In this document: in pieces, positions 25,360-34,138 of the stretch
How the letters are laid out: every line of letters begins with the position of its first letter
Position numbering within the stretch: the stretch's first letter is position 1
NCBI GenBank assembly: GCA_965248255.1
Contig: CBDFIW010000004.1
Span: 930,001 to 994,000 of the forward strand
Source: JAKZVK01 sp965248255
GTDB taxonomy: Bacteria > Acidobacteriota > Terriglobia > Bryobacterales > UBA6623
DNA: 64,000 nucleotides
Direction: 5' to 3'
Translations under genes and position numbers: made by a program
The notes under the pieces: generated by a model
The model's input: only the letters and a program-made list of their open reading frames with translations
Database searches by the model: none
What the model was told of the DNA's origin: nothing

Positions 25360-26238
25360 TCATTCCAAGCGCATGCGTTCGATGAGTGCGCTCAGCTCAC
25401 GGTGCATCGCGTCCGGCGATTCGGCTTGATAGCGGCGACCGTGGCCGGGTAAGACCCACTCGAAACGGAAATCCAGAAGCCGCTCCATCGATTGGATCTG
25501 CTCGCGCCAGTTGTACCAGCAGACACGCTTCGATGCTTGCAGCCCGCCGACGGGTGGGGACCACCAGAGGTGGTCCCCGCTGAATAGGTATTGGTCTCGG
25601 TACAGATACGCAATGCTGCCCCGTGTGTGGCCGGGGAGGGGGATGGCCCACAGCTGGTCGTCCAGCTTGGCCGGCTCATCGATGTCGAGTTGGAGTTCGA
25701 CGCCGGCCAATCCGCCGACGGCCTCTATGCGGTGGATGGCGCGCTCACAACCGAAACGTTTGGCGAACTTGGCGTGGTCCGCCACGTCATCGCGATGGGT
25801 GAGCAGCATACGGCGGACGCCGCCCAGCTCGCCGATGCGCCGCAACAGCGGACCGGCGGCACGGGGCGAGTCGACCATCCAATTGCCTTCAGGACGCACA
25901 ACCAAGTAGCTCGACGCGCCAAAGGAAGACTCCGAGGCGAAACCGCAGTAATGGATGTTGTCGGCAACAGGCTCAGGGAACCGGGCGGCAGCGGAACGTG
26001 CGTCGGTGCGGTGCACCGTGCCGATCGAAGCCGTCGGACAGGCAACCAGGGCCATCTGTGCTCGTGTTTGTTCTTCGTCGGAGCGGGGCTGATGATGAAC
26101 GTAGGACCGCTGGACGTCGTCGGAGCGGATGAACGTGGAGGGGGCGACAAACCGGCAGGTATCGCAGTCGATACAGGAGCTATCGACATAGAATTCGCCG
26201 TCCACGTTTTGGGCAAGGCGTGAGGAGATCGTGGCCAT
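25360..26238 (-). CDS. Ferredoxin-MBL-fold metallohydrolase fusion
   Basis: 292 aa. The N-terminus is a small ferredoxin-like domain (SSCIDCDTCRFVAP near residues 20-35, with a further Cys in LVACPT near 66), fitting a single iron-sulfur cluster. Residues 90-290 form a metallo-beta-lactamase domain with THRDDVADH in place of HxHxDH, GHTRGSIAYL and DHLWWSP, and PGHG near the end. The first His of HxHxDH is present while the middle one is Asp. It could couple redox state to hydrolysis or act on a thiol substrate. Separated by 72 bp from the upstream LolA-like gene. Confidence 0.82.
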   Translation of the reverse strand: MATISSRLAQNVDGEFYVDSSCIDCDTCRFVAPSTFIRSDDVQRSYVHHQPRSDEEQTRAQMALVACPTASIGTVHRTDARSAAARFPEPVADNIHYCGFASESSFGASSYLVVRPEGNWMVDSPRAAGPLLRRIGELGGVRRMLLTHRDDVADHAKFAKRFGCERAIHRIEAVGGLAGVELQLDIDEPAKLDDQLWAIPLPGHTRGSIAYLYRDQYLFSGDHLWWSPPVGGLQASKRVCWYNWREQIQSMERLLDFRFEWVLPGHGRRYQAESPDAMHRELSALIERMRLE

Positions 26239-26251
26239 GGATCAAGCAGGC

Positions 26252-26273
26252 CGACAGGCAGGAGTGCCTGTCG
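26252..26273. repeat. Hairpin CGACAGGCA-ggag-TGCCTGTCG
   Basis: Perfect 9-bp stem with a 4-nt loop in the spacer between the efflux operon and the ferredoxin-MBL gene. CTAC...GTAG follows at about 26274-26289. No T-run, so a repeat rather than an intrinsic terminator, though it could weaken read-through. Confidence 0.6.
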
Positions 26274-26310
26274 CTACCCTTGGGCGTAGCACGCTATGCC
26301 CTTACCTCCG

Positions 26311-27165
26311 CTACCCGCCGTCTGCCGCGGCGCCCAGTCCGAAGTCGCTCCACTTCATCGTACTTCGCCGGTGCAGCCGGCGGAAGAAAATACGGCCGTT
26401 GTAGTAGAGCTTCAGGCGTTGCGGTAACCAGTGGCCGTTCTCCAGGCGGACCATTTGCAACACGCCATCCGCCCGCGTCAGCTTTCCCAAGAAGAAAAAG
26501 AAAGTGACCGGTTCCATCAGGTGAAACTCAATGCGCGCCACCCCGTAGTCTTCGGTGTCGATCCAAACCTTGCCACGGGAATGATTTAGGGCGTAGTCGA
26601 TGCGGCGCCGCACGGGGAGTCTCTTGCTTTTGGGCTCGAACTCCACCAAGTAGGCCATACGGCCATTAATTTCCTCGTGCCCGGCAACCTTGGAACGATA
26701 GCGTGAGACCAGGTCACGGTCGAATTGGAGGTGCCGTGTCCCCTCGGAGCGGCTGTAATCGCTCTTAAGCTTCTGGCGCTTCAGGTCCTCGAGGAATCTC
26801 CTCCTCCGCTCCCGCTCCTGCCGCCGCTCCCTGTCCGTGAGGGCACGTCCGTTAATCCGGACGCGCCGATAGAAGGCGTGTCCGTCGAAGCTCTCCATAC
26901 GATGAAGGATCTTATCCCGTGACTTCAACTCGCCGCGCTTGTCCAGGACCTCCGTGACGTTCTCATACAAACCGGTAAGCGTCTTGATGTGGGGCTGCTC
27001 CTGCTGCCAATCGGCCCACGCCAGGGCTTTGGTGATGATCTCGGCAGCGTCCGGCAGGCCGCGGACGTCGTCGCCCGCCGACAGGGTCTCGACAGGGAGG
27101 ACCAAGGCGCATGCCGCCAGAACAATGGGTGCAACTCGGCAGGGCGACGGCTTGCGGTCAATCAT
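26311..27165 (-). CDS. Periplasmic LolA-like outer-membrane lipoprotein-sorting-type protein
   Basis: 284 aa with a signal peptide (APIVLAACALVLPVETLSAG). The mature region contains beta-strand-rich sequence of the LolA/LppX type (WIDTEDYGVARIEFHLMEPV and NGHWLPQRLKLYYNGRIFF). A strongly basic helix (RERRQERERRRRFLEDLKR, residues 115-133) interrupts it. It overlaps the RND pump gene by 8 bp and is the last gene of the efflux operon, suggesting a partner in moving a lipid-like or hydrophobic substrate. Family assignment by pattern only. Confidence 0.65.
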   Translation of the reverse strand: MIDRKPSPCRVAPIVLAACALVLPVETLSAGDDVRGLPDAAEIITKALAWADWQQEQPHIKTLTGLYENVTEVLDKRGELKSRDKILHRMESFDGHAFYRRVRINGRALTDRERRQERERRRRFLEDLKRQKLKSDYSRSEGTRHLQFDRDLVSRYRSKVAGHEEINGRMAYLVEFEPKSKRLPVRRRIDYALNHSRGKVWIDTEDYGVARIEFHLMEPVTFFFFLGKLTRADGVLQMVRLENGHWLPQRLKLYYNGRIFFRRLHRRSTMKWSDFGLGAAADGG

Positions 27166-30100
27166 GTCGGCGGGACAAGGATTCGGCGGGTTCTTTCTTC
27201 AATCCGTCGTGATCGTTGGCGCTCGCGGTAATGCCCAATTCGGTGATGGCTGGCGGCGCGCCGTTCGAGGCCGCCACCACGGCGGGTTCGGCGGCGGAGG
27301 CCGCGCCTGCAACTGCGGGCGCCGCTCTGCGGCCGTATAGCCACCGCAACGGCAGTTGGATGTCTTCGACGATCAAATAGCTCGCCGGGACCAGCAGCAG
27401 TGAGATCAGCGTCGCGAACAAGACGCCGAACGCCAGCGCCACCGCCATCGGAATCAGGAATTGCGCTTGCACGCTTTTCTCGAGCATCAGCGGAGTGATG
27501 CCCGCGGCGGTTGTCAACGAGGTGAGCAGAATCGCCCGAAAGCGAACCGGCCCCGCTTGGCGGACCGCCTCCGCGGGCGGGATGCCTTCCTCTCGGCGGG
27601 TGTTGATGTAGCTGACCAGCACCAGGCTGTCATTGACGACGATGCCGGTGAGCGCCACGACGCCCAACAGAGACATGATGCTCAATTCGTAACCGGTGAC
27701 GGCGTGGCCCCACACGGCGCCAACGAGACCGAACGGCACGGCCGTCATCACGATCAGCGGCTGAATGTAGGACCGAAAAGGGATCGCCATCAACACGTAG
27801 ATCACGAACAACGCCACGGCGAAACCCTTGGCCAACTCCCCCAGCAGCTCCATCTGCTCCCGCTGCTGCCCTTCCATCGTGTAGCTCACGCCAGGGTATT
27901 CCGAGGCGAGAAGCGGGTCCAGAAAGGTCTTCCTCACATCCTCGGTGACCGTGTTTTCATTGTTGAGCGCCGCGTCCACCTCGGCCGTGACATTGATGAC
28001 GCGCTGCCGGTCCACCCGCCGAATGTTGGCGAATCCACGGCCGTAAGAAACCTGTGCAACGGTTGAGAAGGGGACCTCGCCGCCACCGGGTGTGCGGACC
28101 CGCATCGACTGCAGGTCTGCTATCGAGCTTCGCTCTCCTCTGGGATAGCGCACCATCACACGGACGTCGTCGCGCCCCCGCTGAATGCGCTGCGCTTCTT
28201 CGCCGTAGAACCCTTGCCGCACTTGGCGCGCCAAGTCCTGGAGCGATAGCCCCAACGCCTCGCCCTGAGAGGTAAGGGCGAGTTTGATCTCGGGCTTGCC
28301 TCCGCGGAACGAATCGGCGATGTCATAGACCCCCGGATACTGACTGAGCTTGGCCCTTAACTTCTCGGCTGCCTGGCGCACCGCGTCGGTGTTCAGTCCT
28401 CTCAGTTGAAAATCGATGTCCGCTCCGCCCGACAGTAAGTCGGAAGTGAATTTCAATTCAACCGCGCCCGGAATCGGGCCCGTCAGCTCGCGCCAACGGT
28501 TGGCCAGTTCGCCGCTGGGCGTCGATCGGTTTTCAGACGGCGTCAGCTCGAGGCCGACCTCGCCCACGTGGGACCCGAGCCCTCCGGAGCCGCGGGCGCC
28601 GGCGTTCTGGCGACGTTCGGTCGTCAAGGGCTGGTTCCCAACGGTCGCGAGAAAGTGCCGAAAGACTTTCTCGCCGGAAGCCGCTTCGATCTCGCGCTGC
28701 AATTGCACCGCAGCCGCCTCCATCTTCTTCACGGCGCTTTCGGTCACGCCGACCGGCGTCTCCTGGGGCAGCGTCACCGTGGCCACAACGAAGTCGGCCT
28801 CGACCTGCGGAAAGAAAGTGAACTCCAGGAAGCCTCCTTGTACAAGTCCGGCCGTGAGCAACAGGCTGGCCACCGCAATCGCCACCGTCACGTACCGCCA
28901 ATCGAGCGCGCGCGTCAACAGCGGCTGGTAAACGTGGCGGATGAACCACTCCAATCCGTGCTCGAAGAAGTTGAAGAAGCCGTTCCAACACCGGACCAGC
29001 AGGTTTCGTCCGCGGTTGTTGTCCCACTCCTTGTGACGGCCGGAAAGATGATGCGGCAGCACGAGCTGCGACTCGATGAGCGAGAACAGCAACGTCGGAA
29101 TCACGGCCAGCGGAATCACCCGCCAGATCTTGCCCATATAGCCGGGCAAGAACATCATCGGCGAGAAGGCGGCCACCGTCGTAAGAACACCGAAAATGAC
29201 GGGTATGCCGACTCGCCGGGTCCCGCTAATGGCCCCTTGGATCCCCTGTTCGCCGGCCTTCTGCTGTGTGAAGATGCTCTCGCCCACCACGATCGCGTCA
29301 TCAACGACGATTCCCAGCACCAGGATGAACGCGAAAAGCGAAATCATGCTGATCGACGTGCCGAGGAGAGGCATGAGTGCCAGGGTCCCCAGGAACGAAA
29401 CAGGAATACCCAAGGTCACCCAAAAAGCGAGGCGCATCCGCAGGAACAACGCGAGAACGAGAAACACTAAGACCAGACCGCTGGCGGCGTTGCGTAGAAG
29501 TAGGTCCATGCGGCCTCTCAGAAAGGCGGAATCGTCTTTCCATACCTCCATTGCGATGCCTTCCGGCATGCGGAGCCGCGCTTCCTCGACGTAGTCCCGG
29601 ACAATGGAAGCCACCGTGATCGCGTTCTGATCACCGACGCGGAAGACGCGCACCATCACCGAGGGCTTACCATTGAAGAACGCCCATTCATCGGTATCGG
29701 TGAATCCGTCCACGACACGCGCGACATCCGAGAGATAAAGCTTGGTGCCATCCGGCTTCGTCAACAGCGGCAACCGCTCGAACTCCGATCCAACGTAGGC
29801 CTGTCCTTTGGTTCGCAGGAGGATTTCGCCGGACTCGGTTTTCAGCGAGCCTCCGGGGAGATCGAGCGAAAAGCGCCGGACCGCCTGCGCGATGAAGTCG
29901 AACGTCAGGTTGTGGCGCCGCAGGGCATCTTCGGACACTTCGATCGAGATCTCGTAATCGCGAGCGTTTTCAAGATCGGCATGGGTGATGCCCTCCAGGT
30001 CCATGATCTCGTCGCGGACCCGCTCGCCCAGCCGTTTCAGGGCCTTCTCATCCGCGTTGCCTGACAGCGATACATTGATCACCTGGCGGCGGTTGAGGAC

Positions 30101-30493
30101 CTCCTGCACAACCGGCTTCTCCGTCTCGTCGGGGAAGGTGTCGATCGAATCGACTCGCGACTTGATGTCATCGAGAAGCTTGCGCGAATCATAGCCCGGC
30201 ACGACTTCGACGGTTACGGTGCCGCCGCCTTCCGCCGCGCTAGAGCTGATCTTCTTGATCCCGTCCAGGTCCTGAATGGCCTCTTCGATACGGATGCAGA
30301 CGGATTCCTCGACTTCCTCGGGCGTACCGCCGCGAAAGTCCACCGAGACCGTCACCATGTCGATGGCGTACTCGGGGAAGATTTCCTTTTTCAGACCGGG
30401 GATCGTCACCGCCCCGACCACAACGATGACGATCAACAACAGGTTGGCCGCGACCCCGTTGTGTGCAAACCAGGAAATCAGGCCCTTCATCAA
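27158..30493 (-). CDS. RND-family efflux pump inner-membrane transporter
   Basis: 1111 aa AcrB/HAE1-type proton-driven exporter. Twelve TM helices are expected. The relay residues in TM4 are seen as GIVVDDAIVVGES. FPEYAIDMVTVSVDFRGGTPEEVEE marks the first porter subdomain, and RSYIQPLIVMTAVPFGLVGA the second half. The C-terminal 60 residues are Ala-rich and lie in the cytoplasm. It forms a tripartite pump with the membrane-fusion and outer-membrane proteins encoded upstream. The start is 16 nt beyond the stop of the fusion-protein gene. Substrate unknown. Confidence 0.94.
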   Translation of the reverse strand: MMKGLISWFAHNGVAANLLLIVIVVVGAVTIPGLKKEIFPEYAIDMVTVSVDFRGGTPEEVEESVCIRIEEAIQDLDGIKKISSSAAEGGGTVTVEVVPGYDSRKLLDDIKSRVDSIDTFPDETEKPVVQEVLNRRQVINVSLSGNADEKALKRLGERVRDEIMDLEGITHADLENARDYEISIEVSEDALRRHNLTFDFIAQAVRRFSLDLPGGSLKTESGEILLRTKGQAYVGSEFERLPLLTKPDGTKLYLSDVARVVDGFTDTDEWAFFNGKPSVMVRVFRVGDQNAITVASIVRDYVEEARLRMPEGIAMEVWKDDSAFLRGRMDLLLRNAASGLVLVFLVLALFLRMRLAFWVTLGIPVSFLGTLALMPLLGTSISMISLFAFILVLGIVVDDAIVVGESIFTQQKAGEQGIQGAISGTRRVGIPVIFGVLTTVAAFSPMMFLPGYMGKIWRVIPLAVIPTLLFSLIESQLVLPHHLSGRHKEWDNNRGRNLLVRCWNGFFNFFEHGLEWFIRHVYQPLLTRALDWRYVTVAIAVASLLLTAGLVQGGFLEFTFFPQVEADFVVATVTLPQETPVGVTESAVKKMEAAAVQLQREIEAASGEKVFRHFLATVGNQPLTTERRQNAGARGSGGLGSHVGEVGLELTPSENRSTPSGELANRWRELTGPIPGAVELKFTSDLLSGGADIDFQLRGLNTDAVRQAAEKLRAKLSQYPGVYDIADSFRGGKPEIKLALTSQGEALGLSLQDLARQVRQGFYGEEAQRIQRGRDDVRVMVRYPRGERSSIADLQSMRVRTPGGGEVPFSTVAQVSYGRGFANIRRVDRQRVINVTAEVDAALNNENTVTEDVRKTFLDPLLASEYPGVSYTMEGQQREQMELLGELAKGFAVALFVIYVLMAIPFRSYIQPLIVMTAVPFGLVGAVWGHAVTGYELSIMSLLGVVALTGIVVNDSLVLVSYINTRREEGIPPAEAVRQAGPVRFRAILLTSLTTAAGITPLMLEKSVQAQFLIPMAVALAFGVLFATLISLLLVPASYLIVEDIQLPLRWLYGRRAAPAVAGAASAAEPAVVAASNGAPPAITELGITASANDHDGLKKEPAESLSRRHD

Positions 30494-30508
30494 GAACTCC
30501 GTTTCGGA

Positions 30509-31696
30509 CTACGACACAGGAACCGAGACCGGCTCCGGCTCCACCACTGTCACCCTCATTCCGTCCACTGCGGCCTCTAGATTCGAAATACACACGCGCT
30601 CACCGGCCTTGAGTCCCGAGCGGACGAGCACGCGGCGGCGTTCAGCGCGCAGGATGTCGATAGATCGAAACTCGAGCCGGCCGCCGGGCTCGATGACATA
30701 GACCTGACCGTTGTCCCGCAGCGCACCGCGAGGCAAAGCCGTTACCGACGGGACCCACCTGCCCTGGATCTCGGCCTCGACGAACATACCCACGGCCAAC
30801 GGGGGCCGTCCTCGGCGTCCGCCTTGATCGTACGGTTTGGCAACTCGTGCAACCACCTGGACCATGCGGCTTTGGGGATCGATCTCGGCTTCGGTGCGAA
30901 CCACGCGGCCTTCCCACCGGTGTTCGCGCCCGGCGAACCGGGCTCGAATAACTACTTTCGGACCACGCGCTTCGGCAGCTTCTCCACGGAAGGCCAACGG
31001 GACGTCGACGTAGGCCAGTTGCTGGTCGGGAATGGGCAGCCGGATCTCGGCGTAATCTACCGCGTAGATCCGAGCGACCGCAGTCCCACGGGTGACAAAC
31101 TGCCCGACGTCAACGCTTTTCGTGCGAAGCCGGCCGGCATAGGGAGCCTTCACGAACGTCCGCTCCAGGTCGTATTGAGCCTGCGCGAGGGATGCCGCGG
31201 AAGAAGCCAGCATCGCCTTGGCCTCCGCAACCTGAAGCTCGCGGAACGTTAGCGGTGTCGGCTCGCCTTCACCCAGGCTCTCCCATTCCTTTCGTGCCAG
31301 CGATGCCTCTTCCTCTTCCATCGCCAGCGACAGCTTGGCCTGCGCGACCGCCGAGCGGGCACGCACCACGGCCAGTTCGTACTCACGGCGATCTACCTTG
31401 AGCAGCACCTCGTCCTTGTCGAAGAAGCCGCCGGAAGCGAGGGAAGGGGAAACCCAGATGACCCGGCCGGAAACCTCCGGCACCAACTCGGTTTGCGTTC
31501 GAGGGACGACGGTGCCCTCCGCCTTGACGGTAAGCCGCAGCCCCTTGGGCTGAACCTCGATGACCTGCACCAAGGGTGGCGGCACTTCGATCGCTTGCTT
31601 CTCCGGCTCCGCGCGCGCCTCGATCAGGGCCTTCGCGCCGTATGCCCCTCCCAACAGGACGACGATCGGAAGCAAGATCTGAAGCAACAATCTCAT
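30509..31696 (-). CDS. RND efflux membrane-fusion protein (HlyD/AcrA family)
   Basis: 395 aa periplasmic adaptor, start placed at the ATG at 31696 after AGGAAG and overlapping the upstream OMF stop (ATGA). A longer reading to 31837 would run through the OMF gene. An N-terminal TM anchor (LLLQILLPIVVLLGGAYGA) is followed by barrel-sandwich and coiled-coil hairpin segments (VRARSAVAQAKLSLAMEEEE) and a beta-barrel part (LAYVDVPLAF). It bridges the pump and the outer-membrane channel. Confidence 0.92.
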   Translation of the reverse strand: MRLLLQILLPIVVLLGGAYGAKALIEARAEPEKQAIEVPPPLVQVIEVQPKGLRLTVKAEGTVVPRTQTELVPEVSGRVIWVSPSLASGGFFDKDEVLLKVDRREYELAVVRARSAVAQAKLSLAMEEEEASLARKEWESLGEGEPTPLTFRELQVAEAKAMLASSAASLAQAQYDLERTFVKAPYAGRLRTKSVDVGQFVTRGTAVARIYAVDYAEIRLPIPDQQLAYVDVPLAFRGEAAEARGPKVVIRARFAGREHRWEGRVVRTEAEIDPQSRMVQVVARVAKPYDQGGRRGRPPLAVGMFVEAEIQGRWVPSVTALPRGALRDNGQVYVIEPGGRLEFRSIDILRAERRRVLVRSGLKAGERVCISNLEAAVDGMRVTVVEPEPVSVPVS

Positions 31697-33165
31697 AGGT
31701 CTTCCTCCGTTCCCGAAGCGGCGGATCGCTGCCGCAGGCCGCCGGCAGGCGCCGGCGCGCCCGCCTCGAAGCCGCCACCGAGCGCAAGATGCAAATCGAC
31801 TCGATTGTCCAGCCTTTGCCTGCGCAAGGTGAGCCACTGGCTTTCCGAATCGAGCGCGGTGCGCGCCGAGGCGAGCACAGTGATGATGTCGGTCAACCCA
31901 CGCCGGTAGCGGTCTTCGGCCAGATCCCGAGCAGCCAACGACTGCCGAGTGGCTGCGTCCAGCGCGGCCTCTTGCCTCGCCAAAATCGCTTCGGCGGCCA
32001 ATGCGATTTCGACCTCGCCATAGGCCCGCAGGAGCGAGCTTTCGTAGCGGGCCAAGGTTTCGCGAACGGCGGCCTCCTCGCGTTGAACGCCGGCTTTCAG
32101 ACGGCCGCGGTTATAGACCGGCTGCACCAAGCCGTCGAGGAACCCCCAAGCCAGGAAACCGCCATCGGCCAGGTCCCGCAGGGCATCACTGGCCGTGCCG
32201 AATTGCGAAGTCAGGGTGAAACGGGGCCGCAAATTGGCTCGCGATTCGGATAGACGCGCGTCCGACGCCAATAACTCTCTCTCGACCACAAGCAGGTCCG
32301 GACGGCGGTGTACGAGTTCGGACGGCAGCCCTCCCGGAACATGAGGCCGCAGTTCCGGCAGGTCTTCGGCTACGGAGTATTCTCCATGCGGGTATCGCCC
32401 AAGCAGTATTTCCAGTTGACGGATCGCCGCGTCTAGCTGCGCCTGACGCTGCTCGACAAGCGCCTCGGCCCGATCGACCTCGGTCAAAGCCAAGCGCAGA
32501 TCGAGCGAAGCTCGCAGGCCGCGCTCGAAGCGAACGCGCACCCGACCAACCGACGTGTTGTAGCTCGCAAGAGTTGCCCGTGCCAGGCCCAACTGCCGCC
32601 CCGCTTCGATCGCGGCGAACCACGCTTTCGCCACTTGTCCCGATAGCGAAAGCCTCGATGCCGCTCTGTCCGCTTCCTGGGCCTCTACGTTGGCCATGGC
32701 GGCGGCCCGGCCGCTCCGAATGCGCCCCCAAAAATCCGGCTCCCAGCTCAACGCCAAGTTGACGCCGGCGTTGGAGGATGTGCTCGACAGAACACTCCCT
32801 TCTCGTCCGGGAATGGGAAGCCCAACGAAATTCTGGCGCTGTCGGCCACGGCTCAGATTCAGGTTCATCGCCGGACGCAAGTCCGCGCCCGCAATACGAG
32901 CCTCGGCTTGAGCTAGTTCGATTCGTGCTGCTGCCGCTTTCAGGTCGTAGTTGTGCTCGAGAGCCGCCTCAATCGCCGTGCCGAGACCACTGTCGTTCAG
33001 ATAACCCCACCAGCTCTGCCCAGCCGGGGCACTCACCGTCCGGCCACTCTTCCACCGCTCCGGCGCCTTCACGCTCAGCGGATAGTCGTGCGGCTCAAAC
33101 TTCGCGGCGCAGCCCGCCGACAGCGAAAGCAGCGCCACGATCAAGACGCTTCGGCTCTTACTCAT
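31693..33165 (-). CDS. Outer-membrane efflux lipoprotein (NodT/OprM type)
   Basis: 490 aa TolC-like outer-membrane factor. Signal with lipobox LSAGC (Cys19). The long helical periplasmic domains show two internal repeats (LEHNYDLKAAAARIELAQAEARIAGA and RPDLLVVERELLASDARLSESRANLRP), the usual OMF pattern. It overlaps tetR by 4 bp and the fusion-protein gene by 4 bp, which fixes the order regulator-OMF-MFP-RND. Confidence 0.92.
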   Translation of the reverse strand: MSKSRSVLIVALLSLSAGCAAKFEPHDYPLSVKAPERWKSGRTVSAPAGQSWWGYLNDSGLGTAIEAALEHNYDLKAAAARIELAQAEARIAGADLRPAMNLNLSRGRQRQNFVGLPIPGREGSVLSSTSSNAGVNLALSWEPDFWGRIRSGRAAAMANVEAQEADRAASRLSLSGQVAKAWFAAIEAGRQLGLARATLASYNTSVGRVRVRFERGLRASLDLRLALTEVDRAEALVEQRQAQLDAAIRQLEILLGRYPHGEYSVAEDLPELRPHVPGGLPSELVHRRPDLLVVERELLASDARLSESRANLRPRFTLTSQFGTASDALRDLADGGFLAWGFLDGLVQPVYNRGRLKAGVQREEAAVRETLARYESSLLRAYGEVEIALAAEAILARQEAALDAATRQSLAARDLAEDRYRRGLTDIITVLASARTALDSESQWLTLRRQRLDNRVDLHLALGGGFEAGAPAPAGGLRQRSAASGTEEDL

Positions 33166-33857
33166 CCGGTGCCTCCTGTCTCCACTTCCAGCGGCGTCTT
33201 TTCCGCCGGCGCCCCCTTCTGATCCGTCTGGCTGAGCGGGGCCGTCAGGCCTGCCACCGCGAATTGCACCATATGATCAATCACCTCCTCGGTGTTGCTG
33301 GTGTCACAAAGCCCCCCGGAGATGCTCGACAGCCGGCGGCTGTCGAGCATCGTGTGCACCATCGTTCCCACCGCGAAATGCGTCCGCCAAAACAACTCGG
33401 TCAACGTCAAGTGCGGGAGGGCCTTTCGAAACGCCGCCATGAAGCGTTCGATGACGTCGCGGAAGAGTCTTTCAAATATGGGCTCCATGTAGTCGCCCGG
33501 CTCGGCGTAGAAACGGCCACAGATGCGCAGAAAAGTCTCGCCGCGGCTGGGATCTTGGCTGAGGCGAATCGCCGGGCCGAACAGCGCCCGAAGCACGTCC
33601 TCGACCGCCAGCGGCTCCCCGCCCGCGCGGGCCTCGTACTCATCGAGTAGAGCGATTCTCTCTTCGTTGATCGGCCCCACGCGGCGCTCGAAAACCGCCT
33701 CGACCAACCCCTCCCGGGAGCCGAAATGGTAGTGGATCGCCGCTAGGTTGACTCCGGCCTCGCTGATGATCGAACGCAGCGAGACCGCCGCGATCCCATG
33801 CTCCGCGAACATCTTCTCAGCCGTGTCTAGGATCTGCTCTTTGGTGTCGAGGCTCAT
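33162..33857 (-). CDS. TetR-family transcriptional regulator
   Basis: 231 aa, start chosen at 33857 (MSLDTKEQILDTAEKMF) because it matches the normal N-terminal length; a 12-residue longer start exists at 33893. The HTH is IISEAGVNLAAIHYHFGSREGLVEAV. The C-terminal ligand domain has a long helix pattern. It is the first gene of the efflux operon, so it is likely an autoregulating repressor that is released by a pump substrate. Confidence 0.9.
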   Translation of the reverse strand: MSLDTKEQILDTAEKMFAEHGIAAVSLRSIISEAGVNLAAIHYHFGSREGLVEAVFERRVGPINEERIALLDEYEARAGGEPLAVEDVLRALFGPAIRLSQDPSRGETFLRICGRFYAEPGDYMEPIFERLFRDVIERFMAAFRKALPHLTLTELFWRTHFAVGTMVHTMLDSRRLSSISGGLCDTSNTEEVIDHMVQFAVAGLTAPLSQTDQKGAPAEKTPLEVETGGTG

Positions 33858-33880
33858 GTTAGGAGGGTCAAAGCATACGA

Positions 33881-33893
33881 TTGATTGATTCAA
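33881..33893. promoter_or_regulatory. Candidate TetR operator palindrome
   Basis: TTGATTGATTCAA is an imperfect palindrome about 24 bp upstream of the chosen tetR start, with TTGA and TCAA arms. Position fits an autoregulatory site. The assignment rests only on symmetry and place. Confidence 0.3.
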
Positions 33894-34138
33894 ACGTCTG
33901 TTTTAATTCTACATCAGATCTATGTGTTCGGCAAGAGGTTATGTGTCGAAGAGTACAAAGGAGGGTCTCCCGACAGGTAGCGCACCGTGGAAGGCGCAGC
34001 GCGCCACGAACCTATGTTGTTGAAAAAGATTTACTTGCTACGCGGCGAGTGCAATGTCCTGTGCCCGTCGGCAGCGGGCTCACTCGGTCAGCACTAGCCG
34101 CTCCCCTCGACTGCTGTTCTCGACCGACACAGCCGGCA

